From the NCBI RefSeq assembly GCF_000379025.1, contig NZ_KB900618.1, positions 300,640-364,639 of the forward strand: a stretch of 64,000 bases of DNA, in the 5' to 3' direction. The notes under the pieces were generated by a model that saw only the letters and a list, made by a program, of their open reading frames with translations, was not told the origin of the DNA and made no database searches. Shown one piece after another: positions 7,677 to 15,301 of the stretch (positions are counted from its first letter, which is position 1; each line of letters starts with the position of its first letter). This DNA comes from Orenia marismortui DSM 5156 (GTDB lineage Bacteria; Bacillota; Halanaerobiia; Halobacteroidales; Halobacteroidaceae). Both the position numbers and the translations under genes were made by a program.

Positions 7677-8771
7677 ATCAAAAAAAATATTACTACAGAA
7701 AGCCGAGTAATAGGTTATTATATTGAAAATGAAAAAATCACCTTTATATTTGATCCTAAATTTTATACTAATCAATTACAAGATATCTCTATAGAAAAGA
7801 TATCTATAAATGCTAGTTTTACTGCTTGGAAGACAAACTTAGAATTAACAAAGATAAAAGATGAGTTATGGACTACAGAAGAGAAAATTAAAAATATCAA
7901 TGTCCCTGGTAATTCTGGATATCCTGAATTTAGATTTGTAGTTAATAATAAATACTTTTTAGATGCCAGTAGAAATCTCCAACTATCTAAAAAATTCTAT
8001 GATGGACATAGCGGGGGGTATAAGAATTTAATTTTATTTGAAGATAATAATGAAATAAAAATAAAAATTAAAAATATTAATAAAAAAATATCAGATTATA
8101 AAATAGATTATAGTTCAAATGAAGAATTAGCTAACTTTAGAGAAATTACTATAGGTAATATGGGGAAAAATACTTTATACAGATCTTATCATCCATTTAA
8201 AAAATCACGCCCAAAACACCCTTTAGAAGATCAAAGAATAACTATGGTTCAAGAATTAATTTCTGATAAAAATATAAATTCTATTATTAACCTTTCAGAT
8301 ACTAATGAAAGTATTCCAGCTGAATTCAAATGTTATAAAAATATGCTTGATAATGCTAACATCCTCTTTACAAATAAAGGCTATAATTATGATGTGTTTT
8401 ATTATATTTCAGGTTCTGATGAATTCTCTAATTTAATTCGCAGAATAATAAACTTTATACTTGAACCTAGAAATAAAACACCTTTTCTAATTCATTGTAG
8501 AATTGGAACCGATAGAACTGGAATCATTATAGCAATTTTGGCAGCCTTTATGGGAGCAGAATGGAAAGATATAGTAATAGATTACCAAAAATCTAATCAT
8601 CTTGGAATAGGAGAATATCGTGATGAAAAACTAATTGAATATGCCTTCAAAGAAATGTTAGGAGCAAATTTTAGAGATAAAAACTTAGAAAAATTAATGA
8701 CAGATTATTTTAAGAATAGATTAAACTTAAATAATGATAAGCTTCAAAAACTAAAAGATAAACTATCTTAA
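7677..8771 (+). CDS. glycogen-binding-like domain fused to tyrosine/dual-specificity phosphatase
   Basis: The frame is open from 7665 and encodes ~365 aa. Residues ~1-110 resemble an E-set/CBM48 glycogen-binding module: ASFTAWKTNLELTK, DELWTTEE, then VPGNSGYPEFRFVVNNKYF. A linker follows. The phosphatase domain starts at NFREITIGNMGKNTLYRSYH and has the active-site loop HCRIGTDRTG (Cys ~274, Arg ~280). The first ATG, at 8160, lies inside this domain, so the gene must start upstream. AGGAG (7663-7667) precedes ATT at 7671 and ATC at 7677; an unusual start is inferred. Domain order is that of laforin (CBM then phosphatase). Dephosphorylation of glucan or of a glycogen enzyme is plausible but unproven. 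Confidence 0.7.
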   Translation: MKKNITTESRVIGYYIENEKITFIFDPKFYTNQLQDISIEKISINASFTAWKTNLELTKIKDELWTTEEKIKNINVPGNSGYPEFRFVVNNKYFLDASRNLQLSKKFYDGHSGGYKNLILFEDNNEIKIKIKNINKKISDYKIDYSSNEELANFREITIGNMGKNTLYRSYHPFKKSRPKHPLEDQRITMVQELISDKNINSIINLSDTNESIPAEFKCYKNMLDNANILFTNKGYNYDVFYYISGSDEFSNLIRRIINFILEPRNKTPFLIHCRIGTDRTGIIIAILAAFMGAEWKDIVIDYQKSNHLGIGEYRDEKLIEYAFKEMLGANFRDKNLEKLMTDYFKNRLNLNNDKLQKLKDKLS

Positions 8772-8776
8772 CCCTT

Positions 8777-8816
8777 AAAACTCACTACTTTTATTTAAAT
8801 AAAAGTAGTGAGTTTT
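8777..8816 (+). terminator. intrinsic terminator of the phosphatase gene
   Basis: A 40-bp perfect palindrome with 20-nt arms (AAAACTCACTACTTTTATTT and its complement), 5 nt after the stop; a T-run ends the second arm. Confidence 0.85.
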
Positions 8817-8867
8817 CCTATTAAGCAAAATAGATATTAGCTTTTGATAAATCTACAGATCAATTAA

Positions 8868-9332
8868 TTAAGATTTCTTAGCTTTCAAATTCCTCTTCAC
8901 ATTACTTACCAACTCTACTAACTTTGGATAAGCTTTTAAGACTCCCCTAGTCACTATTGGTCTACCCAAAGAACTTATCCCTAAACCCCTAGATGTAAAA
9001 CCTCCCACCTTCATTAAAAAATTAATAGTTGGCTTAGTATCAATTAATAATAAATCATCTTTCTTTCCTAATAAAGCGTAAGTATCTTGCAGCAAAGGCA
9101 AAGCTATCTTGCTAGAATATTTATAACCTAAAGTATATACCTGATTAGCAAATTCATCTTTACCTTGGTATATTAAATGGCCAATATCTTTCTTTTTTAT
9201 CTTATCAAAAGTAGCTAATGATATTATATCTTCTTTTGTAGGAATATTATTCACAGGTAATTTATTTAAATGAAGAGCAGCAGCCACTGCAACTGAATGT
9301 GCTCCACCAACATCATGATAAATAATATGCAT
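8868..9332 (-). CDS. DUF3189 family protein
   Basis: 154 aa. The N terminus MHIIYHDVGGAHSVAVAAALHL is the family signature (YH...GGAHS), followed by LPVNNIPTKEDI and a strand-helix pattern suggesting an alpha/beta fold. No signal peptide or membrane segment. DUF3189 proteins occur in spore-forming Firmicutes; no biochemical function is known to me. GGGGGAAGG precedes the ATG. It lies 97 nt downstream of cwlD on the same strand, so the two may be cotranscribed. Confidence 0.75.
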   Translation of the reverse strand: MHIIYHDVGGAHSVAVAAALHLNKLPVNNIPTKEDIISLATFDKIKKKDIGHLIYQGKDEFANQVYTLGYKYSSKIALPLLQDTYALLGKKDDLLLIDTKPTINFLMKVGGFTSRGLGISSLGRPIVTRGVLKAYPKLVELVSNVKRNLKAKKS

Positions 9333-9428
9333 TTCCTTCCCCCTAATTCTACAATTTTATATTTATTTAGTTTAACTTATCTTAGCTAAAATATTCTAAA
9401 TAATAATGAGGCTTCACCTTAAATAAGA

Positions 9429-10154
9429 TTACTTTTGATAATAATCTAAAATTCCTTGATAAATGCTATCTACTAAAATGTCTTTAAACTTGGTCTCTGT
9501 TAATAACCAATTATCAATTTTCTTATTCAAAAAACCTACCTCGACCAACACTCCCAATCCCTTAGTATTATTTAAAATATAATAATCACCTACTCTAATA
9601 TTATTCTGAGATATTTGTACCCCTTGATAATTAATTTGATTTATTCTATCCTGTATTTTTTGGGCTAAGAGTTTACTAAGATTTCTTCCCTTCTGATAGA
9701 AAAGGATTGGCCCCCTAATTCGAAATTTACCTGGGAAATAGTTAACATGAATACTAATAAATAAGTCAGATCTCTTATTATTAATTATATCTACTCTAGC
9801 CTTTAAATCTCTCTTATGTCTGCTTTTATAAGCTCTATTATGATGATCTAAAGAGATATCATGATAACGGGTCATTATAACTTTAGCACCTTTTTTACTT
9901 AATAAACTCCTTAACCTTCTGGCTATATCTAAATTAATATCTTTTTCTATTAACCCTTTATAAGATGTACCTCTATCTATTCCACCATGGCCTGGATCAA
10001 TTACAATTGACTTAGCTATTATTAGATCTTTTCTACTAAAAACTGCTATAGGTCTTGCCTTGAAGATATAGTTTATTAAACTTCCTATAATAAAAAATAG
10101 TAGTAACAAAGAACAAAATAGTGATAAAAACTTTTTATTACATAAAATAACCAC
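9429..10154 (-). CDS. cwlD: N-acetylmuramoyl-L-alanine amidase CwlD (spore cortex)
   Basis: 241 aa, close to Bacillus CwlD (237). An N-terminal membrane anchor (~9-28) is followed by an Amidase_3 domain. Zinc ligands are recognisable in IVIDPGHGGIDRG, GLIEKDINLDIA and LFISIHVNYF, and the catalytic glutamate in GVLVEVGFLNK. Family role: removes the peptide from muramic acid so that muramic-delta-lactam can form in spore cortex. Start is GTG at 10154 with GGAGGAGATATA upstream. Other Amidase_3 autolysins remain possible, but single-domain length plus anchor favours CwlD and supports a spore-forming host. Confidence 0.8.
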   Translation of the reverse strand: MVILCNKKFLSLFCSLLLLFFIIGSLINYIFKARPIAVFSRKDLIIAKSIVIDPGHGGIDRGTSYKGLIEKDINLDIARRLRSLLSKKGAKVIMTRYHDISLDHHNRAYKSRHKRDLKARVDIINNKRSDLFISIHVNYFPGKFRIRGPILFYQKGRNLSKLLAQKIQDRINQINYQGVQISQNNIRVGDYYILNNTKGLGVLVEVGFLNKKIDNWLLTETKFKDILVDSIYQGILDYYQK

Positions 10155-10184
10155 TATATCTCCTCCATACTATATAATTATCCA

Positions 10185-10352
10185 ACTTTAGAGTGAGGTT
10201 TTATAGGTATATTGTGATATTTTGGCCGCTAGCTACTAGCTTTTAGCCTCTAGCTATTAGTATTATTTTTATAAGCTCTAAGCCAGCAGCTAATAGCCAA
10301 TAACCAGAAGCTAAAAATGTCGCTTTATCTTTACAACTTCACTACTAAAGTT
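10185..10352. repeat. mosaic intergenic repeat, copy F (GCTAGC variant)
   Basis: A large imperfect inverted repeat. The left inner part reads GGCCGCTAGCTACTAGC and the right CAGCTAATAGCCAATAACC. The outer flank AAATGTCGCTTTATC matches the CACTTTATC flank of copy B. The inner filler is built of TAGC units instead of TAGG, so flanks and filler seem to evolve as separate modules. Confidence 0.6.
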
Positions 10353-10458
10353 AGACTTACACTTATAACTATTCATTAGATAAGACTTTTAAGCGTATAT
10401 GCTTAGCTAATATTTGGAATAATAAATAGTACATAATAAATAATGTGAGGTGATTAAT

Positions 10459-10722
10459 CTGTTCTTTGATAATAAAATGACAGAATGGTCTCTGGGAATG
10501 GTGAATAAAAGCTTAGAAGAGATGAAGGAATCTGATATTGAAGAATATGATCAAACTTTAAAGATGTTCTTATTAGCAACAGAGGCTGCTACTCATTTTT
10601 TAAAGAATGATCAAGAATTTAGAGAAAAATTTGCTCAAATACATGCAGAATTTATCAAATCACCTGAAAGCAAATCAGTAATTGAAGAGTCAATTAAAGC
10701 TTATGAAAAATTGAAAAAGTAG
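10459..10722 (+). CDS. small hypothetical acidic protein
   Basis: About 85 aa, acidic and helical (KSLEEMKESDIEEYDQTLKMF, then AATHFLKNDQEFREKFAQIHA), with no membrane segment. I do not recognise the family. Start choice: GAGG at 10447-10450 is followed by CTG at 10459 (8-nt spacing). The GTG at 10450 is part of the ribosome site, and the first ATG (10477) is 26 nt away. CTG is taken as most likely but is unusual. Single gene; its stop codon is embedded in the terminator hairpin. Confidence 0.55.
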   Translation: MFFDNKMTEWSLGMVNKSLEEMKESDIEEYDQTLKMFLLATEAATHFLKNDQEFREKFAQIHAEFIKSPESKSVIEESIKAYEKLKK

Positions 10723-10741
10723 CCTTTAAAGGCTACTTTTT
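10714..10741. terminator. bidirectional terminator
   Basis: AAAAAGTAGCCTTT/AAAGGCTACTTTTT is a perfect palindrome that includes the TAG stop of the small rightward gene and faces the end of the leftward peptidase gene (stop at 10754). Confidence 0.8.
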
Positions 10742-10753
10742 CACATTAAAAAT

Positions 10754-11869
10754 TTATTTTAAATTTTCAGGATTTAAAAGCTCTAATTCTGGAAGGACAA
10801 ATTTTCCATCTTTTCTTATTAATCTATCATCAAAATATATCTCTCCTCCACCATACTCTGGAGTTTGAATACAGACCAAATCCCAGTGAATAGAAGATTT
10901 ATTACCATTACTAGCTTCATCATAACATTTTCCAGGAGTAAAATGAAAACTACCTTTTATCTTCTCATCAAATAAAGTATCCTTCATTGCTCTTTCAATA
11001 TAAGGATTAACCCCTATGGCAAATTCTCCAATATAACGAGCACCTTCATCAGTATCAAATACTTTATTTATCTTTTCAGTATCATTAGCAGTCGCCTTAA
11101 CTATCTTCCCATCCTTAAACTCTAAAGTAATATTCTCATATGTAAAACCTTGATAAACTGCTGGTGTATTATAACTTAATACTCCATTAACTGAATCTTT
11201 AACTGGAGCAGTAAACACCTCTCCATCGGGAATATTTAACTTACCATCACATTTGATAGCTGGAATGTCCTTGATTGAGAAGGTTAAATTAGTTCCTTCT
11301 CCTATAATCTTAACTCTATCCGTATCTTCCATTAACTTTACTAAGCTATCCATAGCTTTTGACATCTGAGCATAATCTAAATTACATACCTCAAAGTAAA
11401 AATCTTCGAAGGCTTCTGTACTCATACTAGCAGATTGAGACATTGAATGATTGGGATATCTTAAAACACACCATTTGGTATTTGGTACTCTAATTTCTCC
11501 ATGTACAGGCTTAAGAAATTTCTCCATATAAAGTTGCATATTCTCGCTTGGTACATCAGAATTTTGAGTAATATTTTCAGCAGATCTAATAGCAATATAA
11601 GCATCCATCTCTTCCATTCTTAGTTTATGATACTTGGCTTGTGCCTCTAACTGTTCTGAGTTTGCTTTCATTAACAGCTCTCTATTTAACAACTCATCAT
11701 TAACCTCTACAAAAGGTAAGGCCCCTACTTGATAAGCTTCCTTAACTAATTCTCTGGCTAAAGGATTTTCACTACCAAAGACTTCAATCAAAATCTTTTC
11801 TCCCTCTTTTAATTCAACCGAATAATTGATTAGATTTTTAGCTAATTCTTTTACCCTTGGATCTAACAT
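10754..11869 (-). CDS. M29 family metallo-aminopeptidase
   Basis: 371 aa, a full-length M29 (AmpS/PepS/AmpII-type) peptidase. The N-terminal domain (MLDPRVKELAKNLINYSVEL) is typical. The C-terminal metal domain carries NIPDGEVFTAP, GEFAIGVNP, SSIHWDLV and EIYFDD, which hold the Glu, Glu, His, Tyr and Asp ligands of the two-metal site. It removes N-terminal amino acids from peptides in the cytoplasm. No signal peptide. Transcribed alone, ending at the shared terminator 10714-10741. Start ATG follows a weak GGGAGAGA site. Confidence 0.9.
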   Translation of the reverse strand: MLDPRVKELAKNLINYSVELKEGEKILIEVFGSENPLARELVKEAYQVGALPFVEVNDELLNRELLMKANSEQLEAQAKYHKLRMEEMDAYIAIRSAENITQNSDVPSENMQLYMEKFLKPVHGEIRVPNTKWCVLRYPNHSMSQSASMSTEAFEDFYFEVCNLDYAQMSKAMDSLVKLMEDTDRVKIIGEGTNLTFSIKDIPAIKCDGKLNIPDGEVFTAPVKDSVNGVLSYNTPAVYQGFTYENITLEFKDGKIVKATANDTEKINKVFDTDEGARYIGEFAIGVNPYIERAMKDTLFDEKIKGSFHFTPGKCYDEASNGNKSSIHWDLVCIQTPEYGGGEIYFDDRLIRKDGKFVLPELELLNPENLK

Positions 11870-12000
11870 ATTATCTCTCCCTTATCTAATTAATTCTTAT
11901 ATTTTTATTATACTATAACATATATATTCCTATCAACCTACTAAAATAATAGATAATAATTTCTTTTTAAATCTGAATATAAATAACCTATAATAATATC

Positions 12001-13995
12001 TTATAAATCAGCTTTATTATATATATCGGAAAATTCTATATTGGCCCTTTCTATAATTCCAGCTTTATTATATATTTTCTTAGATTGCTTATCTTCAGAT
12101 ATAACCCTTACTGGCAATTCGATAATAAATTCAGTCCATTCTCTATAGTTACTAGCTACCGTTATATAACCATTATGTGCTTCAACAATAGATTTTACCA
12201 AAGCCAATCCTACTCCACTTCCAATCGATTTTGGATCAAAATCAGACTCTACTTGCTCAAAGCGATTAAATAGCTTATCCAGCTCTGCCTCTGGGATTCC
12301 CATTCCTGTATCCTTAACACATACTGCAATACTTTCCTTCTGGTCAATAACCTTTACTTCTATCCTATCCTCTTCCGCTGTAAATTTAAAAGAATTAGAT
12401 AACAGATTTAAAATAACTCTCTCTATCTTACTAGGATCACAAGCAATTAATCTTTCTTCAACATTGGTATCAAAGATTAGATCTATCCCCTGAGACTCTG
12501 CATAAGGTGCTATTGACATGACTATATCTTCAATTAAATAAACTATATTATAATTACTTAGGTTTAATTTCATCGATCCTGCATCAAATCTAGTAATATC
12601 TAGCAGATTATTAAGTAATCTCAAAAGCCTATAACAATTCTGCTTCATCATATTGGTATATTTGGTGAATTGATCATAATAAGGACAATTAACATTATCC
12701 TTATGGCTCTTCATTAATAATTCCACTACTCCCAAAATTATATTTAAAGGTGTCTTGAGGTCATGTGATATATTGGAGAAGAACTCTGTCTTTAATCTAT
12801 CATATTCTTGAGCTTCTTCTAGCTTAATCTGTTCCTTTAAGATCTCTTGTTGTAATCTTTGTGTTTCTTTACGATCACTTATATCTTGGACCACAGTAGT
12901 TATATATCTTTCACCATTATATACTAAAGATGATGAAATTGTTTCAACTTCCATTATTCGCCCATCCTTAAAGTTAACTATATACTCATTAGATCCTAAA
13001 GATAGCTCTTCCTGTTCTAAGTCTTTTAACCTCTCTTCAAAGTCCTTATAATTATCAATCTTAAAATTTAATAATTCGCTAAAGTTTCTACCTATAGCTT
13101 CCTCTAAAGAATCATATCCCATTAATTCTAAAGCTGCTTCATTAGCATATAAACACTGCCTATTCCTATGTACAAAAACTGCACTTGGTAACAGTTTTAT
13201 TAACTTTTGATATAGTTGCTTGCTTTTTATTCTTTCCCTTTCTGCCTCTTTTCTTGGACTAATGTCTATAAAGGTAGCTGATAACAAAATAGGGTTTCCT
13301 TTGTCATCCCTTATTAGATTACTAAAAACTTCTACTTCAAATTTAGAGCCATCACTTCTTCTTGCAACTGCTTCTCCATACCAGCTTCCCTGATTAACTA
13401 TTGTTCTTATTCTATCTTTTAACTGTTCTCTATCATCCCAAAAATAAATTGAGTTCTTACCTAATATCTGATCTAACTCATAACCCCACATCTCTAAACA
13501 GCGTTTATTAGCATAAAGAATATTTCCTCCCAGATCTATAAATGAAAAGGCATTAAGGGAATTCTCTATTGCTTGATCTTTAATTTCTATATCTAATTTT
13601 AAATTCTCACAATCACTAATATCTCTAAAATTCAAAATCTGACCTTTCTGCTGATTATTCACTAGCAGTGGATAAAAGTTAACCTCCCAGGTCCTACCAT
13701 CTTTAAAATGAAGATAGTCTCTATACTCTGTAGAAAGTTCTAATCTATTTTCAATATTAGATATAAATTTATCACAATTATTAACCTTTTCTTTTAATTC
13801 TTTTGCCAGTTTATAGGCATCATCTTGATCTGAAATATCTTCAAGAAAAGAGTACATTTCTATAAAACGCTGATTTTTATAAATAATCTTTGCACTAGAG
13901 TCTAGTATTATAATTCCATCACGAGATGATTCTAATAAGCCAGTTATAATTTCTTTATCTATTAGTAACTCTTCTTGACTTGATATAACCAACAA
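12001..13995 (-). CDS. multi-PAS sensor histidine kinase
   Basis: 664 aa, no membrane segment. Three PAS domains (about 20-125, 140-245 and 265-375; GIIILDSSAKIIYKN, AFSFIDLGGNILYANKRCL, AVFVHRNRQCLYANEA) precede a short coiled coil. The dimerisation box FFSNISHDLKTPLN has its phospho-acceptor His near residue 410. The ATPase has N box (LLSNSFKF), G1 (DTGMGIPEA) and G2 (GSGVGLALV). An intact cytoplasmic kinase that probably senses a redox or small-molecule signal. No response regulator is adjacent, so it is an orphan. Start is TTG behind GAAGGGGG. Confidence 0.9.
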   Translation of the reverse strand: MLVISSQEELLIDKEIITGLLESSRDGIIILDSSAKIIYKNQRFIEMYSFLEDISDQDDAYKLAKELKEKVNNCDKFISNIENRLELSTEYRDYLHFKDGRTWEVNFYPLLVNNQQKGQILNFRDISDCENLKLDIEIKDQAIENSLNAFSFIDLGGNILYANKRCLEMWGYELDQILGKNSIYFWDDREQLKDRIRTIVNQGSWYGEAVARRSDGSKFEVEVFSNLIRDDKGNPILLSATFIDISPRKEAERERIKSKQLYQKLIKLLPSAVFVHRNRQCLYANEAALELMGYDSLEEAIGRNFSELLNFKIDNYKDFEERLKDLEQEELSLGSNEYIVNFKDGRIMEVETISSSLVYNGERYITTVVQDISDRKETQRLQQEILKEQIKLEEAQEYDRLKTEFFSNISHDLKTPLNIILGVVELLMKSHKDNVNCPYYDQFTKYTNMMKQNCYRLLRLLNNLLDITRFDAGSMKLNLSNYNIVYLIEDIVMSIAPYAESQGIDLIFDTNVEERLIACDPSKIERVILNLLSNSFKFTAEEDRIEVKVIDQKESIAVCVKDTGMGIPEAELDKLFNRFEQVESDFDPKSIGSGVGLALVKSIVEAHNGYITVASNYREWTEFIIELPVRVISEDKQSKKIYNKAGIIERANIEFSDIYNKADL

Positions 13996-14561
13996 CCCCC
14001 TTCAAATCTTTTAGTCTATAATTTCATATTCTTATTTAGTAAATCTACTAGTACTACTTCTATAACATGTCGGAATATCCTTCATCAAATGGAAAAATAT
14101 ATTAAATTAAGACAATTATATATAAAGTGGTTTAGTAATTATTAATTCATAGGTTAATTTATAAACTTATAATAGTATTAATAAAAATAATTTTAAGGTT
14201 GATTTTTTCTTTAATCCTCAAATCTCTTATCTTATTTTTAATCAATAAAAACAAGTACTTATCAAATATAGGTAATAACAAAAATAAACTTTAAATATTA
14301 CAGCTCTAGATCAGATATAATTCATCTTCATCTAATCAAACTATATTTTTGATCATCTTTATTGAAACAAATTCTAAAAAAAGTACTATTTACCTAATAA
14401 AATTAATAAAATATAAATATCTAGGGCTATAAAATTTCTACAATCAATTATTAGAACTTATTCTAATCATTTCTATAAGAAAAATAAAATAATATCTATT
14501 TAATGATAATAGTTTTGACCTTCAAAATTAAAAATTACCTAAAGAGAAAGGAGCAATAATT
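13996..14561. other. long intergenic gap, nothing recognised
   Basis: About 565 very AT-rich bases between the histidine kinase start and a small membrane-protein gene. No open frame with a ribosome site, hairpin terminator or repeat copy was found. Confidence 0.4.
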
Positions 14562-14741
14562 GTGAATTATATTCTTATTATTATCATAGTTTTACCTATA
14601 TTAGCCTTGGTAATATGGATGGATAGTATTAATAAAAAATATGAAGAAGAGATCAAAGATGTTAAACGCTTAATATATAAAGTTCATGATGAAGTTAGTG
14701 AAATAAAAAGAGTAAAAGATAAAAAGAATAGAAAACGCTAA
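14562..14741 (+). CDS. 59-aa single-pass membrane protein with coiled-coil tail
   Basis: A GTG start at 14562 lies 9 nt after AAAGGAG. The product begins NYILIIIIVLPILALVIWMD, one transmembrane segment, then a charged heptad-rich tail (EEEIKDVKRLIYKVHDEVSE) ending KDKKNRKR. The layout resembles the short anchored helices of divisome or secretion accessory proteins, but I do not recognise the family. It stands alone, with no terminator except the hairpin shared with the CBM25 gene. Confidence 0.65.
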   Translation: MNYILIIIIVLPILALVIWMDSINKKYEEEIKDVKRLIYKVHDEVSEIKRVKDKKNRKR

Positions 14742-14805
14742 TTCTATTTCATTTAGAATCAAATTATAGTTTTTTAAAGATAATATTATTATATAAATAA
14801 CAAAA

Positions 14806-14826
14806 ACCTCCGATTATAATCGAAGG
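14806..14826. terminator. weak hairpin between converging genes
   Basis: CCTCCGATTATAATCGAAGG forms a short stem with one mismatch, located between the rightward 59-aa gene and the leftward CBM25 gene, with an A-run on its left side. Confidence 0.5.
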
Positions 14827-14839
14827 CTATCTAAACATT

Positions 14840-15130
14840 TTATAATATTCTATAACTCCAGTCATTACCACTATTATTATCCCAATGATCAGCAGAATCT
14901 CTAAAACAAAAATTAAATTTATTAATTCTATCCTCTACCCTTATATCTGCCACCCACTCACCATTAATATCTTTCATTGCAATATCTTTGATAGCTGCCC
15001 AAGAACCATTATACCCTAAACCTGCATGTAGATAGACCTGTTCAGCTCCATTTTTACTAAGTATTCCATTGTATTTTACTCTAAATTTATTTCCTTTATT
15101 ATCTGCTAAGGGATGGACAAGTACTCTCAT
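14840..15130 (-). CDS. stand-alone CBM25-like starch/glycogen-binding protein
   Basis: 96 aa consisting of one carbohydrate-binding domain of the CBM25/26 type. Aromatic ligand residues are visible in VYLHAGLGYNGSW (32-44), FNFCFRDSADHWDNNSG (72-88) and the closing DWSYRIL. No signal peptide and no catalytic domain, so it should bind alpha-glucan in the cytoplasm. CBM25 is usually attached to secreted amylases; a free intracellular copy suggests a glycogen-associated adaptor (inference). ATG preceded by GGAGTGG. Confidence 0.8.
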   Translation of the reverse strand: MRVLVHPLADNKGNKFRVKYNGILSKNGAEQVYLHAGLGYNGSWAAIKDIAMKDINGEWVADIRVEDRINKFNFCFRDSADHWDNNSGNDWSYRIL

Positions 15131-15269
15131 AATAAACCACTCCTTAATCTATACTTTTATCTTAATTTGTACAATTAAATCTTTTTTATGAATTGTTTTT
15201 AAATTATATGATTTTAAAAATACCTTATCCCTCTAAGTTTAATAAAAGAAATTTATCCTCATAAAGCAA

Positions 15270-15293
15270 AAAAGACCACTACTGTGGTCTTTT
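15270..15293 (-). terminator. intrinsic terminator of xpt-pbuX
   Basis: AAAAGACCAC-TACT-GTGGTCTTTT lies 9 nt past the pbuX stop. U-run on the minus strand. Confidence 0.8.
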
Positions 15294-15301
15294 AAAAGTT
15301 T

